Assembly (NCBI GenBank): GCA_963730685.1
Contig: CAVSSP010000001.1
Coordinates: forward strand, 1 to 64,000
Direction: 5' to 3'
DNA length: 64,000 nt
DNA from: Bog-756 sp963730685
GTDB lineage: Bacteria > Actinomycetota > Acidimicrobiia > Acidimicrobiales > RAAP-2
Shown here: positions 8,585 through 17,987 of the stretch, piece by piece
How positions within the stretch are numbered: the first letter of the stretch is position 1
Layout: each line of letters starts with the position of its first letter
Notes under the pieces: generated by a model
Database searches by the model: none
What the model was told of the DNA's origin: nothing
The model's input: the letters and a program-made list of their open reading frames with translations, nothing else
Made by a program: the position numbers and the translations under genes

Positions 8585-11546
8585 CCGTGCCCACCCGATC
8601 CATCCCTGCCTCAGCGATTCGCCCGAATGCTGCCGACCGCCCGACGAGTCGCCAGGTCGCCGGCGGTATCGGCGCCCTCGGTGTCTTGCTCATCGGGCTG
8701 GTGGGCATACCCATCGTGCTCGCATCGATCGTCGGTTGGCCGCTCCCACACCACGTCCCGAGTGGCGGTGAGGCGGCGCACGCCCTCGGCGCTTCGATCC
8801 CGGACTCGTTCTGGCCGCGCCTGTTCGCCATCTTGGCCTGGCTGGCCTGGGCCTATTTCGTCTTTTCGGTCGTCATCAGTCCTCGTCGCCCAGGTCCGTG
8901 GTCGTAGGACGGGTCGCCGCTCCCATCTGGTCGGCTCCAGCGCCATGGCCGCCCTGATCACCGCCGTTTTGGTCCTCGGTCAGCTCCGTGGTGCCCACTC
9001 GGCCACCGGAGTGGTCCGCAGCGGACCTCCGAGCACTCCACCTCCGGTGGTGCAGCTGCTCTCCCAGACGACATCCGGTGTCCCTCCCTCGATGCCCGCG
9101 TCGTCCGCGCAGTCGACTTCGCAACCTGCCACCGTCATCCACACCGTCGTGCCGGGCGACACGCTATGGGGCCTCGCCGTCCAGTACTACGGAGACGGCG
9201 AGCAGTGGCCGACCATCTTCCGGGCCAACGTGGGCCTGACCCAGCCAGGAGGTGGAGCGCTCACCGATGCCCACTGGATCTATCCGGGGTGGTCGTTGAC
9301 CATTCCTGTCGCCACCCAGGCACCCCCTGTGGCCCCGACTACAGCTCCGCCGTTGCAGACCCCTTCGCCCCCCGCTGCATCCACCGCTCCGGCCGTGACA
9401 TCGCCCGCCGAAGTCACACCCCGTTCCACTAGCGGTTCGTCCAATAGCGGCGAGATCCGGCAGTAGTAGTTCAGTCGGTGTCGGCTCCGTACCTAAGGGA
9501 ACGGCTCGAGCCGGAGGCAAGCGACCGGCGAGCCAACGACCTTCCGGTACTCGGTCGGCGCCCCATCACCAAACGGAATCCACGGTGCCCGGAGGCTCCG
9601 TTCCATCTCGGCTGCCGCTGACCCTCCACCATTCCGGTAGCGCACATGCCGACCACGGCGACCGGCCGAATGCCGCTGCCAAGGTTCGTCCACCCGTTCC
9701 GCACCCGCCGGGGAGCGATATTGGACCGATTGCCATGGGTGCCGGCCTCTTTGGCCTTGCCGCCATCGGTCTGGTCACCGCACTCGACCGCCGGCGACGG
9801 CGGCAGCTTGGACGACGGTCCTTCGGCGGCCGCATCTCCCGGCCGGAGCCGAAGAGCCCGCTCGCCGACCTCGAACTGCAGCTGCGCCACTACGCCCGGG
9901 CCGGCCAGGTGTTCTGGCTCTGCCACCTTCCCGAGCTGCTCGGCCACGCTGCCGAGGTGGCCGCAGTGGCACCACCGGAGGTGGTGGGTGTCGAAACTGA
10001 TCCACGACGGCCTCGATGTGTTGGTGACCGGCGGCAGCGCTGGACCCGTGGCGCCGTTCACACGTCGGGCCGACCGCCGCAACGTCTGGCACCTGCCCTT
10101 CACCACCGATCCGGGCGTCCGTCGACGAAGCCGCCGCTTCCTCATCCTTTCCTCTGGTTCTTGCCACCGTGAGCCACGGCGCCACCGGCGCAGTTCTGGT
10201 CAATGTGAGCCGCTACCGATCCATTCACCTCACCGTCTCTGCCGAACAGGTGGAGGGCCTCCTGGCCGCCATGGCTACCGAGCTGGCTGGGACGACCGCA
10301 CCCAGTGGGGACAGCAATTATCGCTGTCGGCTTCGGCTACGGCGTGGTCGATCGCTTCGACGGGGGGATCGTCGTTGACGATCTCGACGAGGTAACGGCG
10401 CTGCTCCGACCATGGCCAAGAGGCGATCGTCCTGGTTGACTCCCGAGTCACCGAGAACGAGCTTCTCGACGCCATCCACAATCAGGAACACGTCTCATCT
10501 GGTCACGGCGGGCCCTGTTGCCCCCTCGAACACCGGGCTCGTCGTCGATCCGGAACACCTGTCCCTGGAGAACCACACATTCGGCTCGGCCCCACCGGCC
10601 CATGTATCGGACGAGTCGCTCGAAGAGGTGCAGGCCCTCTTCGAGCTCGCCGAGGAGGTCCCGGACGACACGATTTACCACAGCGGTGAGCCGAACGGGG
10701 TGCATCTGTCGGGCGCAGAGAGGTCCGTTGGGGAGGTGGTGATCGGAGTGTTGGGAGAACCGATCGATCACCGTCGACGGCGGCGAACCACGTGACCTTG
10801 TGGGGGCCGTCTCGACGACTGCGGGGACCAAGGCCGGCAGAGTGGTCGAGCTTCTCGTCTACCTGGCCTCGCACGACGGAACCGCCACCAGGGGCGAGTG
10901 GCTGACCGACATCTCACCGGACAAGGCACTGAGCGACGGGTACGTCCGAAACCTGGTACTGCTCACCCGGCGGTCGCTCGAAGCCGTCACCGGCGACCCA
11001 GATCTCCTCTCCTACGACAAGGCAACCCAGCGGTTCTCGATGGACGAGAGGGTCACGACCGACTGGAACCAGTTCCAATCGAGCGGTCTCTGGGGGAGAC
11101 CTAGCGGGCCTGAGAACCGCCCTGGAGCTCGTCCGAGGCGCTCCGTTCGGAGTCGATCCAGACCCCTGGACATCGGCCAGTGGCCTTACCTACGTCATCG
11201 GGGACACCATCACCGACGCGGCCTTGACCCTCGGCGAGCTCGCTCTGGACGAATGGCGATCCTCGGCTGGCGGCCTGGGCGGCCCGTCAGGGACAACTGG
11301 TCAACCGCTACGACCAAGGCCTGTGGCGGATCCTCCTGCGGAGCGGCAGCCGACGACACCGCCCGTCAAAAGATCTGGAGTGAGCTCCATGCCCTCCTTG
11401 CCGTCGATGGTGTTCCCACCGAGGACCTCGAGCCGGCCACTCTTTACCTTTACGAATTGCTAACCGATCCGGGATGCACGGCTTCGAGTGTCGTGGTGCT
11501 GCAGGACGAGGATGAAACCGTTCTGCCGACCCGCCGGGCCGTGTGA
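8581..11546 (+). pseudogene. LysM/BTAD (SARP-like) membrane protein, multiply frameshifted
   Basis: Consecutive fragments in different frames reconstruct one large actinobacterial membrane-anchored LysM-BTAD protein that often follows Tad genes. Frame 1 (8581-8880) gives two membrane segments (ALGVLLIGLVGIPIVLASIV, LFAILAWLAWAYFVFSVVI). Frame 2 (8880-9466) gives a third and a LysM domain (HTVVPGDTLWGLAVQYYGDG). Frame 3 (about 9700-9995) gives GLFGLAAIGLVTALDRRRRR and SPLADLELQLRHYARAG. Short pieces follow (IHDGLDVLVTGGSAGPVAPF near 10000; VSHGATGAVLVNVSRYRSIH near 10170). A BTAD-type end starts near 10810 (GRVVELLVYLASHDGTATRG) and continues near 11110-11270 as ALELVRGAPFGVDPDPWTSA. At least six frame changes make it a pseudogene unless the assembly is poor here. 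The first fragment overlaps the previous gene by ATGA. Confidence 0.7.
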
Positions 11547-11750
11547 ATCGTATTCGAACCAACGCCGTCGGTTCGGACGACCCTTCTCCATAGGAAGGCG
11601 AGCTCCGCTTAGCCGTGGCTTGTCTTCCAGTCGTATCCAGCCGCTGAAATCCGTTCTGGATCGCGGTCCAGACCAACATGTCGTGCTCAGCTGAGCTAGT
11701 TGAGCGGGAGAGGAAAGTAGGGAGGTCGACTATCTTCGACAGCATGACGA

Positions 11751-14700
11751 GTGACAGCCTCGGATTCAATGAAAATTCTCCACGTTTCTGACCTTCACCT
11801 GAAGGCGCAGGGCGACTTTGGGCAAGAGCTTGTTATCGAGCGGATGCTTGAGGACGTAAAGCGAGCGGCAGACGACGCACCTTTCGATGCCGCCGTTATA
11901 AGTGGCGACTTAGCCGCCACTGGCCAACCTGTTGAGTTCGACCGAGTACAGGAACTTCTCATTCAGCCCCTGCTAGAGGCACTCGCACTCCCGGTTTCGA
12001 AGGTCGTTATCGTTCCTGGCAATCACGACATCGACCGAAACCTCATTGGGGCGTTCTTGGAACCCGGGCTGAAAGCATCGCTGGATTCCACGGAGCAAGT
12101 AGATGCACTCGCTCAGAACCCTACCGAGTTCGATGCCGCCCTTCGGAGGTTGGACGCCTGGGGAAACCTTGAATCCAGACTCTACGGTTCTGAACCTCTG
12201 CTCGTAACCAATCGGCTCGCTCGGACTCACTTGCCTGAGATCTGGGGTGGATCGCTCGGTGTGGTAGCCCTCAATTCGGCATGGCGCGCCACGGGGGCCC
12301 CCAATGATGCAGACCGAGGCACACTGATCATCAGTGAATCCCACGCAGTGAATGCGCTTGAAGCAATTCAATCGGCAGACACGCGGATCGTCGTCATGCA
12401 CCACCCACTCAATTGGTTGACCGATTGGAGTCATTCCGCATTGCGGCTCGAACTAGAGCGCAGGGGGTGCGTTGTTCTTAGCGGACACGAGCATGTGGCC
12501 GATCCGACCTGGTCGCGGACGGGGCGGGGTGCAGCTCTCTACTTGCCGACGGCCTGTCTTTACCAGGGCAACCGGCGACTTCCAATCGCGTACTCAATCG
12601 TCAGTCCTGATGCACGCGAGCGATCAGTCAGCGTTCAGATCCGGTCCTGGAAGGAAAGCAGAGGTACTTTCGACAAGGCCACGGAGTACCTGCCAGACGG
12701 CGAGGAGCATTTTGACTTACCGGACGCTCAAGAGGCGAGCCTTGCCCCGACACCCCGCTACACCATTGTTGCCTCATCCCTTGTCGATGCGGCAGTAAAT
12801 CACAACAGTTTTAGCGAGCTCATGGATGAGAGCCAGCCCGCTCGTCTATTTGACATAGTAGTGGAACCTCGGTTCTTCCCAGCTCCGTTCACGCAGGTAG
12901 CCGCCACAGCTGCGCTCGCCCAGAGTCAGAACAAGCCGATGTCCAGGCTTGCTTCAGTGCCTATTGCCCGGCAACTTGACAAAGTGCAAGTCGCAATCGT
13001 GACTGGTGATCCTTTAGCCGGGGTCAGCAATGCATTGCTTTGGCTTTTGGGTGATATCTACGAACGGTCTGGGACCTTGAACCCTATTTATTTTAAGTAT
13101 GAACGGCTGCCTGGTCGAGATCCTATAGATAGACAGATCCGCAGTGCCGCCCCCCTTTTTGGCATAACCGCCGGACCGCAAGATCCGCTTCCGCCACTCG
13201 CCGTTGCCATCGACGATATCGATACCGGAGATCCCCTTGCCCTCACTCGTTTGATATCGCACATCCAAGGCCACCCCGAGAACAAATACATTCTCGGCTG
13301 TCATGAGCACCACGGAACGGCCCTAGCAGCGGCCCTCGACGAGGTGGGCATCGAATTCCAACACGGATATCTTGGGCCCTTTGGTCTAGTTCAGTTGCGG
13401 CAACTCATTCAAAGAGTCGGCGGGGATTCGGTTGCGCCGCATGTCGGGTCGATTATGCGACTCGTGTTCGGCGAGCGACTTCCTCGTTCCCCATTTGTCC
13501 TGGCTGCGGTGATTGCTGTCCTGTCGGCAAATCCATCCAGCAGGCCACCCAATGAGAGCAGAGTCCTCGAGGCAGTGATCTCACTGTTGCTCGGGAAGTT
13601 CGACCCAAGTGACACGGAAGCAGGAATCGATGCCAGAGGGCGAGAAGCCCTCCTCCAAGACCTTGCTCGAAAGTTCACGATTGAGGGGATCGAGAGAATT
13701 GACCGGAGGTCTGCAGAGACTTTCGTGGCAACCTACTTCGATGAACGGGGGTTTGAGGGTTCCGAGTCACCGGGGCGACACCTTAGTGCGCTGATTTCGC
13801 GGAGAATCCTTACAGAGGACAACCGAGGGGTTGGGTTCCGTCACCGACCATTCCAGGATGTCATGGCTGCGACCTTCATGAGGGTGAATCCCGAGTTCGC
13901 CTCAGTGATGCTGTCAGATCCGCCTCGTTATGCGTCGGTAATCCGTCATGCTGCTTGGTTGGGGAGAAATGATCGTGGACTGCTCAATCGAGTTGGTGAA
14001 TCGACGCGTCCATCAATCGAAGCAGCCATAGCAAGGAACATCTCAGTATTTGACCAGCTGTTGGGTAGGGGGTTTGCCAACGCCGATGATGACGACATTG
14101 AACGGCTGATTGAGCTCGCAGCTCCACCCTCCAACGAGCAACAAGAGCAGAGTCTGGAGCAGCACTACGAGTTCAGAGAAGTCACTGAGGCGGCCGATCT
14201 GTCAATCGACATTCTTGAAGTGACTAAGGACGCTCTGGGTGCAACAGGGTTTCTCTCGACTGTGTTGGCTGGGTCCGAGCTCGTCGACGACGTCCCTCTC
14301 AAAGCAGACCTTCTCAAGGAGGCGCTGCGCGGGTGGAATGCGATAGCAGAGGAACTGGGGCAGCAAGGGCATGAGTGGATCGCGATAAGACCACTCTTCG
14401 ACGAAATCTTCGGCGACGTACCTCCAGATGCGAGATCAGTACTCTGGCAGTTCTTCATGCGAACGTCGCTGGTCGTTTCGACGGCACTCGCTGTGACAGG
14501 AACTTTGGCAGTTCGCGGACTTGGTGCTGCGATGAGGTCACTTTCAGAGGACCCCGACATTATCGGCTCGGCATCTCTCGATTTCATGCTGACTCTGCTC
14601 TACGCCGAGCTCGAGCTCGATGGATGGGTGGAGCGACTCAAGGACATGCACCAGCGGCATCGAGGCCACCTCATGGTGAGCGACCTAAGCCGAATGTTGG

Positions 14701-14939
14701 CCATGTCAAAGTTCTTGTCGCCTCAGACACGGCTGTCGGACGTGGCCGAACTGGAGAAGTTCCTCCTCGATGTGGTGGCATCAAGCGCTGGCGGTCCCGA
14801 TGCAGTTCAACGGAGATCATCCGAGCGGAGCAGGATGCAAACCCGACTCAGGGATGAACGGAGCCGTCACCGAGACGATGCCTACGGGAGTGGAATCGTG
14901 GACGGCATTCTTGCCCTCGACGAGCCCGACGCCAGTTAA
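11751..14939 (+). CDS. Metallophosphoesterase fused to an NTPase-like (STAND-type?) region, putative defence protein
   Basis: The 1062-residue protein opens with a calcineurin-type metallophosphoesterase domain. Its metal-binding signatures are DLH (14-16), SGD (51-53), PGNHD (89-93), MHHP (about 216) and SGHEH (about 244-248). After residue 400 there is a degenerate P-loop (VTGDPLAGVSNALLWLL, near 417, lacking the Walker Lys) and an acidic Walker B-like strand (LAVAIDDIDTGD, near 482). A long helical C-terminus may be a sensor of STAND type. Such effector-NTPase fusions are common among prokaryotic immune proteins, and the gene converges on a type I R-M operon 16 bp away. Base composition is less GC-rich than in the neighbours, suggesting transfer. 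The start may be ATG 11769 (MKILHVSDLHL) rather than GTG 11751. Function is inferred only. Confidence 0.7.
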   Translation: MTASDSMKILHVSDLHLKAQGDFGQELVIERMLEDVKRAADDAPFDAAVISGDLAATGQPVEFDRVQELLIQPLLEALALPVSKVVIVPGNHDIDRNLIGAFLEPGLKASLDSTEQVDALAQNPTEFDAALRRLDAWGNLESRLYGSEPLLVTNRLARTHLPEIWGGSLGVVALNSAWRATGAPNDADRGTLIISESHAVNALEAIQSADTRIVVMHHPLNWLTDWSHSALRLELERRGCVVLSGHEHVADPTWSRTGRGAALYLPTACLYQGNRRLPIAYSIVSPDARERSVSVQIRSWKESRGTFDKATEYLPDGEEHFDLPDAQEASLAPTPRYTIVASSLVDAAVNHNSFSELMDESQPARLFDIVVEPRFFPAPFTQVAATAALAQSQNKPMSRLASVPIARQLDKVQVAIVTGDPLAGVSNALLWLLGDIYERSGTLNPIYFKYERLPGRDPIDRQIRSAAPLFGITAGPQDPLPPLAVAIDDIDTGDPLALTRLISHIQGHPENKYILGCHEHHGTALAAALDEVGIEFQHGYLGPFGLVQLRQLIQRVGGDSVAPHVGSIMRLVFGERLPRSPFVLAAVIAVLSANPSSRPPNESRVLEAVISLLLGKFDPSDTEAGIDARGREALLQDLARKFTIEGIERIDRRSAETFVATYFDERGFEGSESPGRHLSALISRRILTEDNRGVGFRHRPFQDVMAATFMRVNPEFASVMLSDPPRYASVIRHAAWLGRNDRGLLNRVGESTRPSIEAAIARNISVFDQLLGRGFANADDDDIERLIELAAPPSNEQQEQSLEQHYEFREVTEAADLSIDILEVTKDALGATGFLSTVLAGSELVDDVPLKADLLKEALRGWNAIAEELGQQGHEWIAIRPLFDEIFGDVPPDARSVLWQFFMRTSLVVSTALAVTGTLAVRGLGAAMRSLSEDPDIIGSASLDFMLTLLYAELELDGWVERLKDMHQRHRGHLMVSDLSRMLAMSKFLSPQTRLSDVAELEKFLLDVVASSAGGPDAVQRRSSERSRMQTRLRDERSRHRDDAYGSGIVDGILALDEPDAS

Positions 14940-14955
14940 CAGGCATCCACCCCCA

Positions 14956-16530
14956 TCAGCTAGTCACGTTCGGGCTTAGGCGATTGCCAGTTCCATTCAA
15001 CGCGCTGTGAAGCAATGATTCGAGTAGCCGTGAGCGTTGATGTTGAGCGGCCGCTAACGCGGATTCCAACTCGGTGCAGACCCTCATTAGTCGGCTTAGC
15101 TCAGCAACGATGCGGCGCTGTTCATCCAGTGTCGGTAGAACGATCTCGGCGCTTTCAATCTGTTTAGACGAGACGTGCGGGACTCCATTGCTACGGCCAG
15201 GGTCAATCTGAAGGCTAAACGCAGGGGATTGAACCCAGAAATACAGATACTCCGCATCGATTCGCTCTTTTTCTAGCTTGAATCGTCCCACGCGTTGCAA
15301 CAAAAGACACGGAAGATCCTTCTCGCGTATCACCGCCACTTTTGTGCCAGTTGAGATGAATGGTCGATCCAAAGACACCACAACGTCACCCTCGACAAGT
15401 GAAAAGCGCGAATACTCCTCAACCATCGACTCCGGCAAACAGACCTGCGACGTCCAGTCTGCACTACCGTGTCCCACATTCACATTGCGTAGCAACCGAA
15501 TCCCAGACGTTTGGAACCACTCGCTCTTGAAGGCATAGCCATTCTGGACGGATGCAACGCTACGAAGAGGCTGTCGGTCGTGTTCACGATCCGCCTCAAC
15601 GCTGCTCAGCCTGCCGGTCACTCCCAACTGAAGGATTGTCTGCCGAATCGACGGAAGATGCTCGGGTTTCGTAATCGTGCATTGCGACGAGTTGAGAAAG
15701 AATTCGAAGCTCTGACGCGCGCTCCGGATGCTCGCTTCCGCAGTCAGTCTGTGCAGTGATGCCGATCTCAGGGCATCCCTCAGCACCTCGCGCTCCTGTT
15801 TAGCTGCCTCTAGTTGACCGCATAGATCCGTCAGTTCCTGAACCTTGGCGACAATTCGATGTTGCTCGGCCAGGGGGGGCAGGGCCACCGGTATAGTCAG
15901 CATTTGTCGTTGATTTAACTTCGAACGCGTTGCGCCCATCACGCGCCCCTGATAGTCGAAGGCGTTCAGGACGAGCGCAAGGTAATGGCTGTTGATATGC
16001 ACTGCCCGAAGGACATGAGCATGATTGTTGACCCAGCTTTTCCCCGAGATTAGATATGCCTTTGGCCGGAGGGGATCAAGGAACGGCACCCCGTCCTCGC
16101 CAAGCAAGACCAGCTCCTCGTTGAAGATGAAGTCGTCGATCCATCCTTGTTGTTGGGTGGCACCGAAGTAGGGATAGAGCTGGTCCTGGCCCTTTCCAGA
16201 GGTCCGGACTTCTCTGGTGGCAGAGTTGACAGGCTCGCGCAAGTAGTCGAGGCACTCCGCGATATCGCCTACAGTCGCCTCAACCCAACCTTGTGCGATA
16301 GCTGAAGGCGTCAGACTCGACGATGCAAGTCCCACTCGGCGTCGTTTGCCGTTGTGGCGGGACTCCGATGCACGGCGCAGTGACTCGAGATCTATCGGCT
16401 CGTCAGCTGTATCTTGTTCGACCAGGTGACCGCTCACTGCGAGATCAAGTACGAAGCGACCTATGTGGATCGTCGCATCCGGTGCCTCCACAATTCGATC
16501 GAATTGTTGCAGCACGAGAGTCCTGGTCAC
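14956..16530 (-). CDS. hsdS: Type I restriction-modification specificity subunit
   Basis: The 524-residue HsdS has two target-recognition domains separated by coiled-coil conserved regions. The first recognition domain spans about residues 75-220 and ends in ALPPLAEQHRIVAKVQELTD. The second spans about 310-480 and ends in VLPTLDEQRRIVAELSRLMR. These two PLxEQxRIV blocks are the family hallmark and lead into the helical spacers. The subunit gives the modification and restriction complexes their bipartite DNA target. The GTG start at 16530 overlaps the hsdM TGA by four bases, so it is translationally coupled. Confidence 0.93.
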   Translation of the reverse strand: MTRTLVLQQFDRIVEAPDATIHIGRFVLDLAVSGHLVEQDTADEPIDLESLRRASESRHNGKRRRVGLASSSLTPSAIAQGWVEATVGDIAECLDYLREPVNSATREVRTSGKGQDQLYPYFGATQQQGWIDDFIFNEELVLLGEDGVPFLDPLRPKAYLISGKSWVNNHAHVLRAVHINSHYLALVLNAFDYQGRVMGATRSKLNQRQMLTIPVALPPLAEQHRIVAKVQELTDLCGQLEAAKQEREVLRDALRSASLHRLTAEASIRSARQSFEFFLNSSQCTITKPEHLPSIRQTILQLGVTGRLSSVEADREHDRQPLRSVASVQNGYAFKSEWFQTSGIRLLRNVNVGHGSADWTSQVCLPESMVEEYSRFSLVEGDVVVSLDRPFISTGTKVAVIREKDLPCLLLQRVGRFKLEKERIDAEYLYFWVQSPAFSLQIDPGRSNGVPHVSSKQIESAEIVLPTLDEQRRIVAELSRLMRVCTELESALAAAQHQRSRLLESLLHSALNGTGNRLSPNVTS

Positions 16531-17984
16531 CGGAGCAAAATGTCCTCGAGAATAGACTTAAGCTGGTCACGCAGCGCGGCCGCTTCAGCTTCAGCTGCAT
16601 CTAACTTAGCCATGAGGTCAATAGGGTCATCGTGATAATCCACCACGACGTGGGGATTCTTGATGTCTAAGTTGTAAGCACGCTCCTTGACTTGTTCGAT
16701 GGAGACCCTCCATGCGACTTCGGTCTCGACTCGGTCTCGCCGATTCGCACCACCCCACCAATCAACGCACTGCTGAAGGTGTTCAATCCGGATCGGCTTC
16801 GTCATCGAGTATGCCTTCTGGCCGTCAGGCACCTGGTGCTCGTAGTACCAAGTCTCTGTAGTTGGCTCACCCTTCTCAAAGAAGAGGAGATTCGTCCCAA
16901 TTGAGGCGTACGGCTTAAACACAGAGTTCGGAAGGCGCACAATGGTGTGAAGATTGCACTCCTCCATCAGCGTTTCCTTGAGTCGAGTCTTGACCCCTTC
17001 ACCGAAGAGTGTCCCGTCAGGGAGAACGACTGCAGCGCGCCCGCCGGGTTTCAATAGCCGAATAATGAGTGCAAGAAAGAGGTCCGCTGTTTCCCTCGTC
17101 TGCAGGTGCGACGGGAAGTTTGCCTCGATGCCCGGCTCTTCTTTTCCGCCGAATGGTGGATTCGTTAGCACGACGTCGACCCGGTCCTCTGACCCGTAGC
17201 TGACGTATGGACGGGCGAGGGTGTTGTCGTGGCGGACGAAGCTCGGGTCCTCAATGCCGTGAAGGAGCATGTTGGTTGTACAGAGCATGTGCGGAAGCGG
17301 CTTCTTCTCGACCGCTCGCAGCGACTCCTGCATGGACTGCTCATCCTTCGGTGTCTTGATATATCGCTCACGCATGTGACGAATCGAACAAGTAAGGAAT
17401 CCGCCGGTCCCACATGCTGGGTCCAGGATGGTCTCTCCGGGCCTGGGGTCAATGCGTTGGGACATGAAGGTGGTCACCGCTCGCGGGGTGTAGTACTCAC
17501 CTGCGTTGCCAGCACTCTGCAGGTCGTTGAGCAACTGCTCGTAAACGTCCCCAAAGTGTTGCCTGTCGGCCAGGTTGTTGAAGTCCACCTCATTGATCTT
17601 GTTGATCACTTGGCGCAGTAGCTGCCCAGACTTCATGTAGTTATAGGCGTCCTCGAATACCGAGCGCACTACCCGCTGGCGGTGCGCCTGGGGACCAGCT
17701 GGAGTGAGGTCCTTGAGGTTTCGAAATAGCGTGGTGTTGATAAAGCCGAGCAATTCATCACCGGTTATGCCCTCTGGGTCAGCTGCCCACGATCCCCACC
17801 GGAGCTCATCAGGGAGCGGCCGTGAGTAGTTGGCTTGCATCAGTTCCAGCTGCGCATCCTGGTCATCGAGGATCTTTAGGAAGAACATCCAGCAGAGCTG
17901 TGAGATGCGCTGCGCATCCCCATCAACGCCTGCGTCCTGGCGCATGATGTCCTGGATTGATTTGACGGTGGTTCTCACTGTCAT
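16527..17984 (-). CDS. hsdM: Type I restriction-modification methyltransferase subunit
   Basis: The 485-residue HsdM is an N6-adenine methyltransferase. It has the N-terminal HsdM helical domain (DGDAQRISQLCWMFFLKILD), the AdoMet-binding motif I (TILDPACGTGGFLTCSI, near residue 187) and the catalytic motif IV NPPFGG (near 276). The C-terminus ends in a short coiled coil (LMAKLDAAEAEAAALRDQLK). With HsdS it methylates the target on both strands and protects host DNA. The ATG lies three bases after the hsdR stop, and the gene overlaps hsdS downstream. Confidence 0.94.
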   Translation of the reverse strand: MTVRTTVKSIQDIMRQDAGVDGDAQRISQLCWMFFLKILDDQDAQLELMQANYSRPLPDELRWGSWAADPEGITGDELLGFINTTLFRNLKDLTPAGPQAHRQRVVRSVFEDAYNYMKSGQLLRQVINKINEVDFNNLADRQHFGDVYEQLLNDLQSAGNAGEYYTPRAVTTFMSQRIDPRPGETILDPACGTGGFLTCSIRHMRERYIKTPKDEQSMQESLRAVEKKPLPHMLCTTNMLLHGIEDPSFVRHDNTLARPYVSYGSEDRVDVVLTNPPFGGKEEPGIEANFPSHLQTRETADLFLALIIRLLKPGGRAAVVLPDGTLFGEGVKTRLKETLMEECNLHTIVRLPNSVFKPYASIGTNLLFFEKGEPTTETWYYEHQVPDGQKAYSMTKPIRIEHLQQCVDWWGGANRRDRVETEVAWRVSIEQVKERAYNLDIKNPHVVVDYHDDPIDLMAKLDAAEAEAAALRDQLKSILEDILLR

Positions 17985-17987
17985 CAG

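Noticed and set aside
15382..15393. AACGTCACCCTC in hsdS as part of the module motif set
   Set aside because: It encodes the ordinary peptide VEGDVVVS in the second recognition domain and lies outside the module, so I treat it as coincidence.
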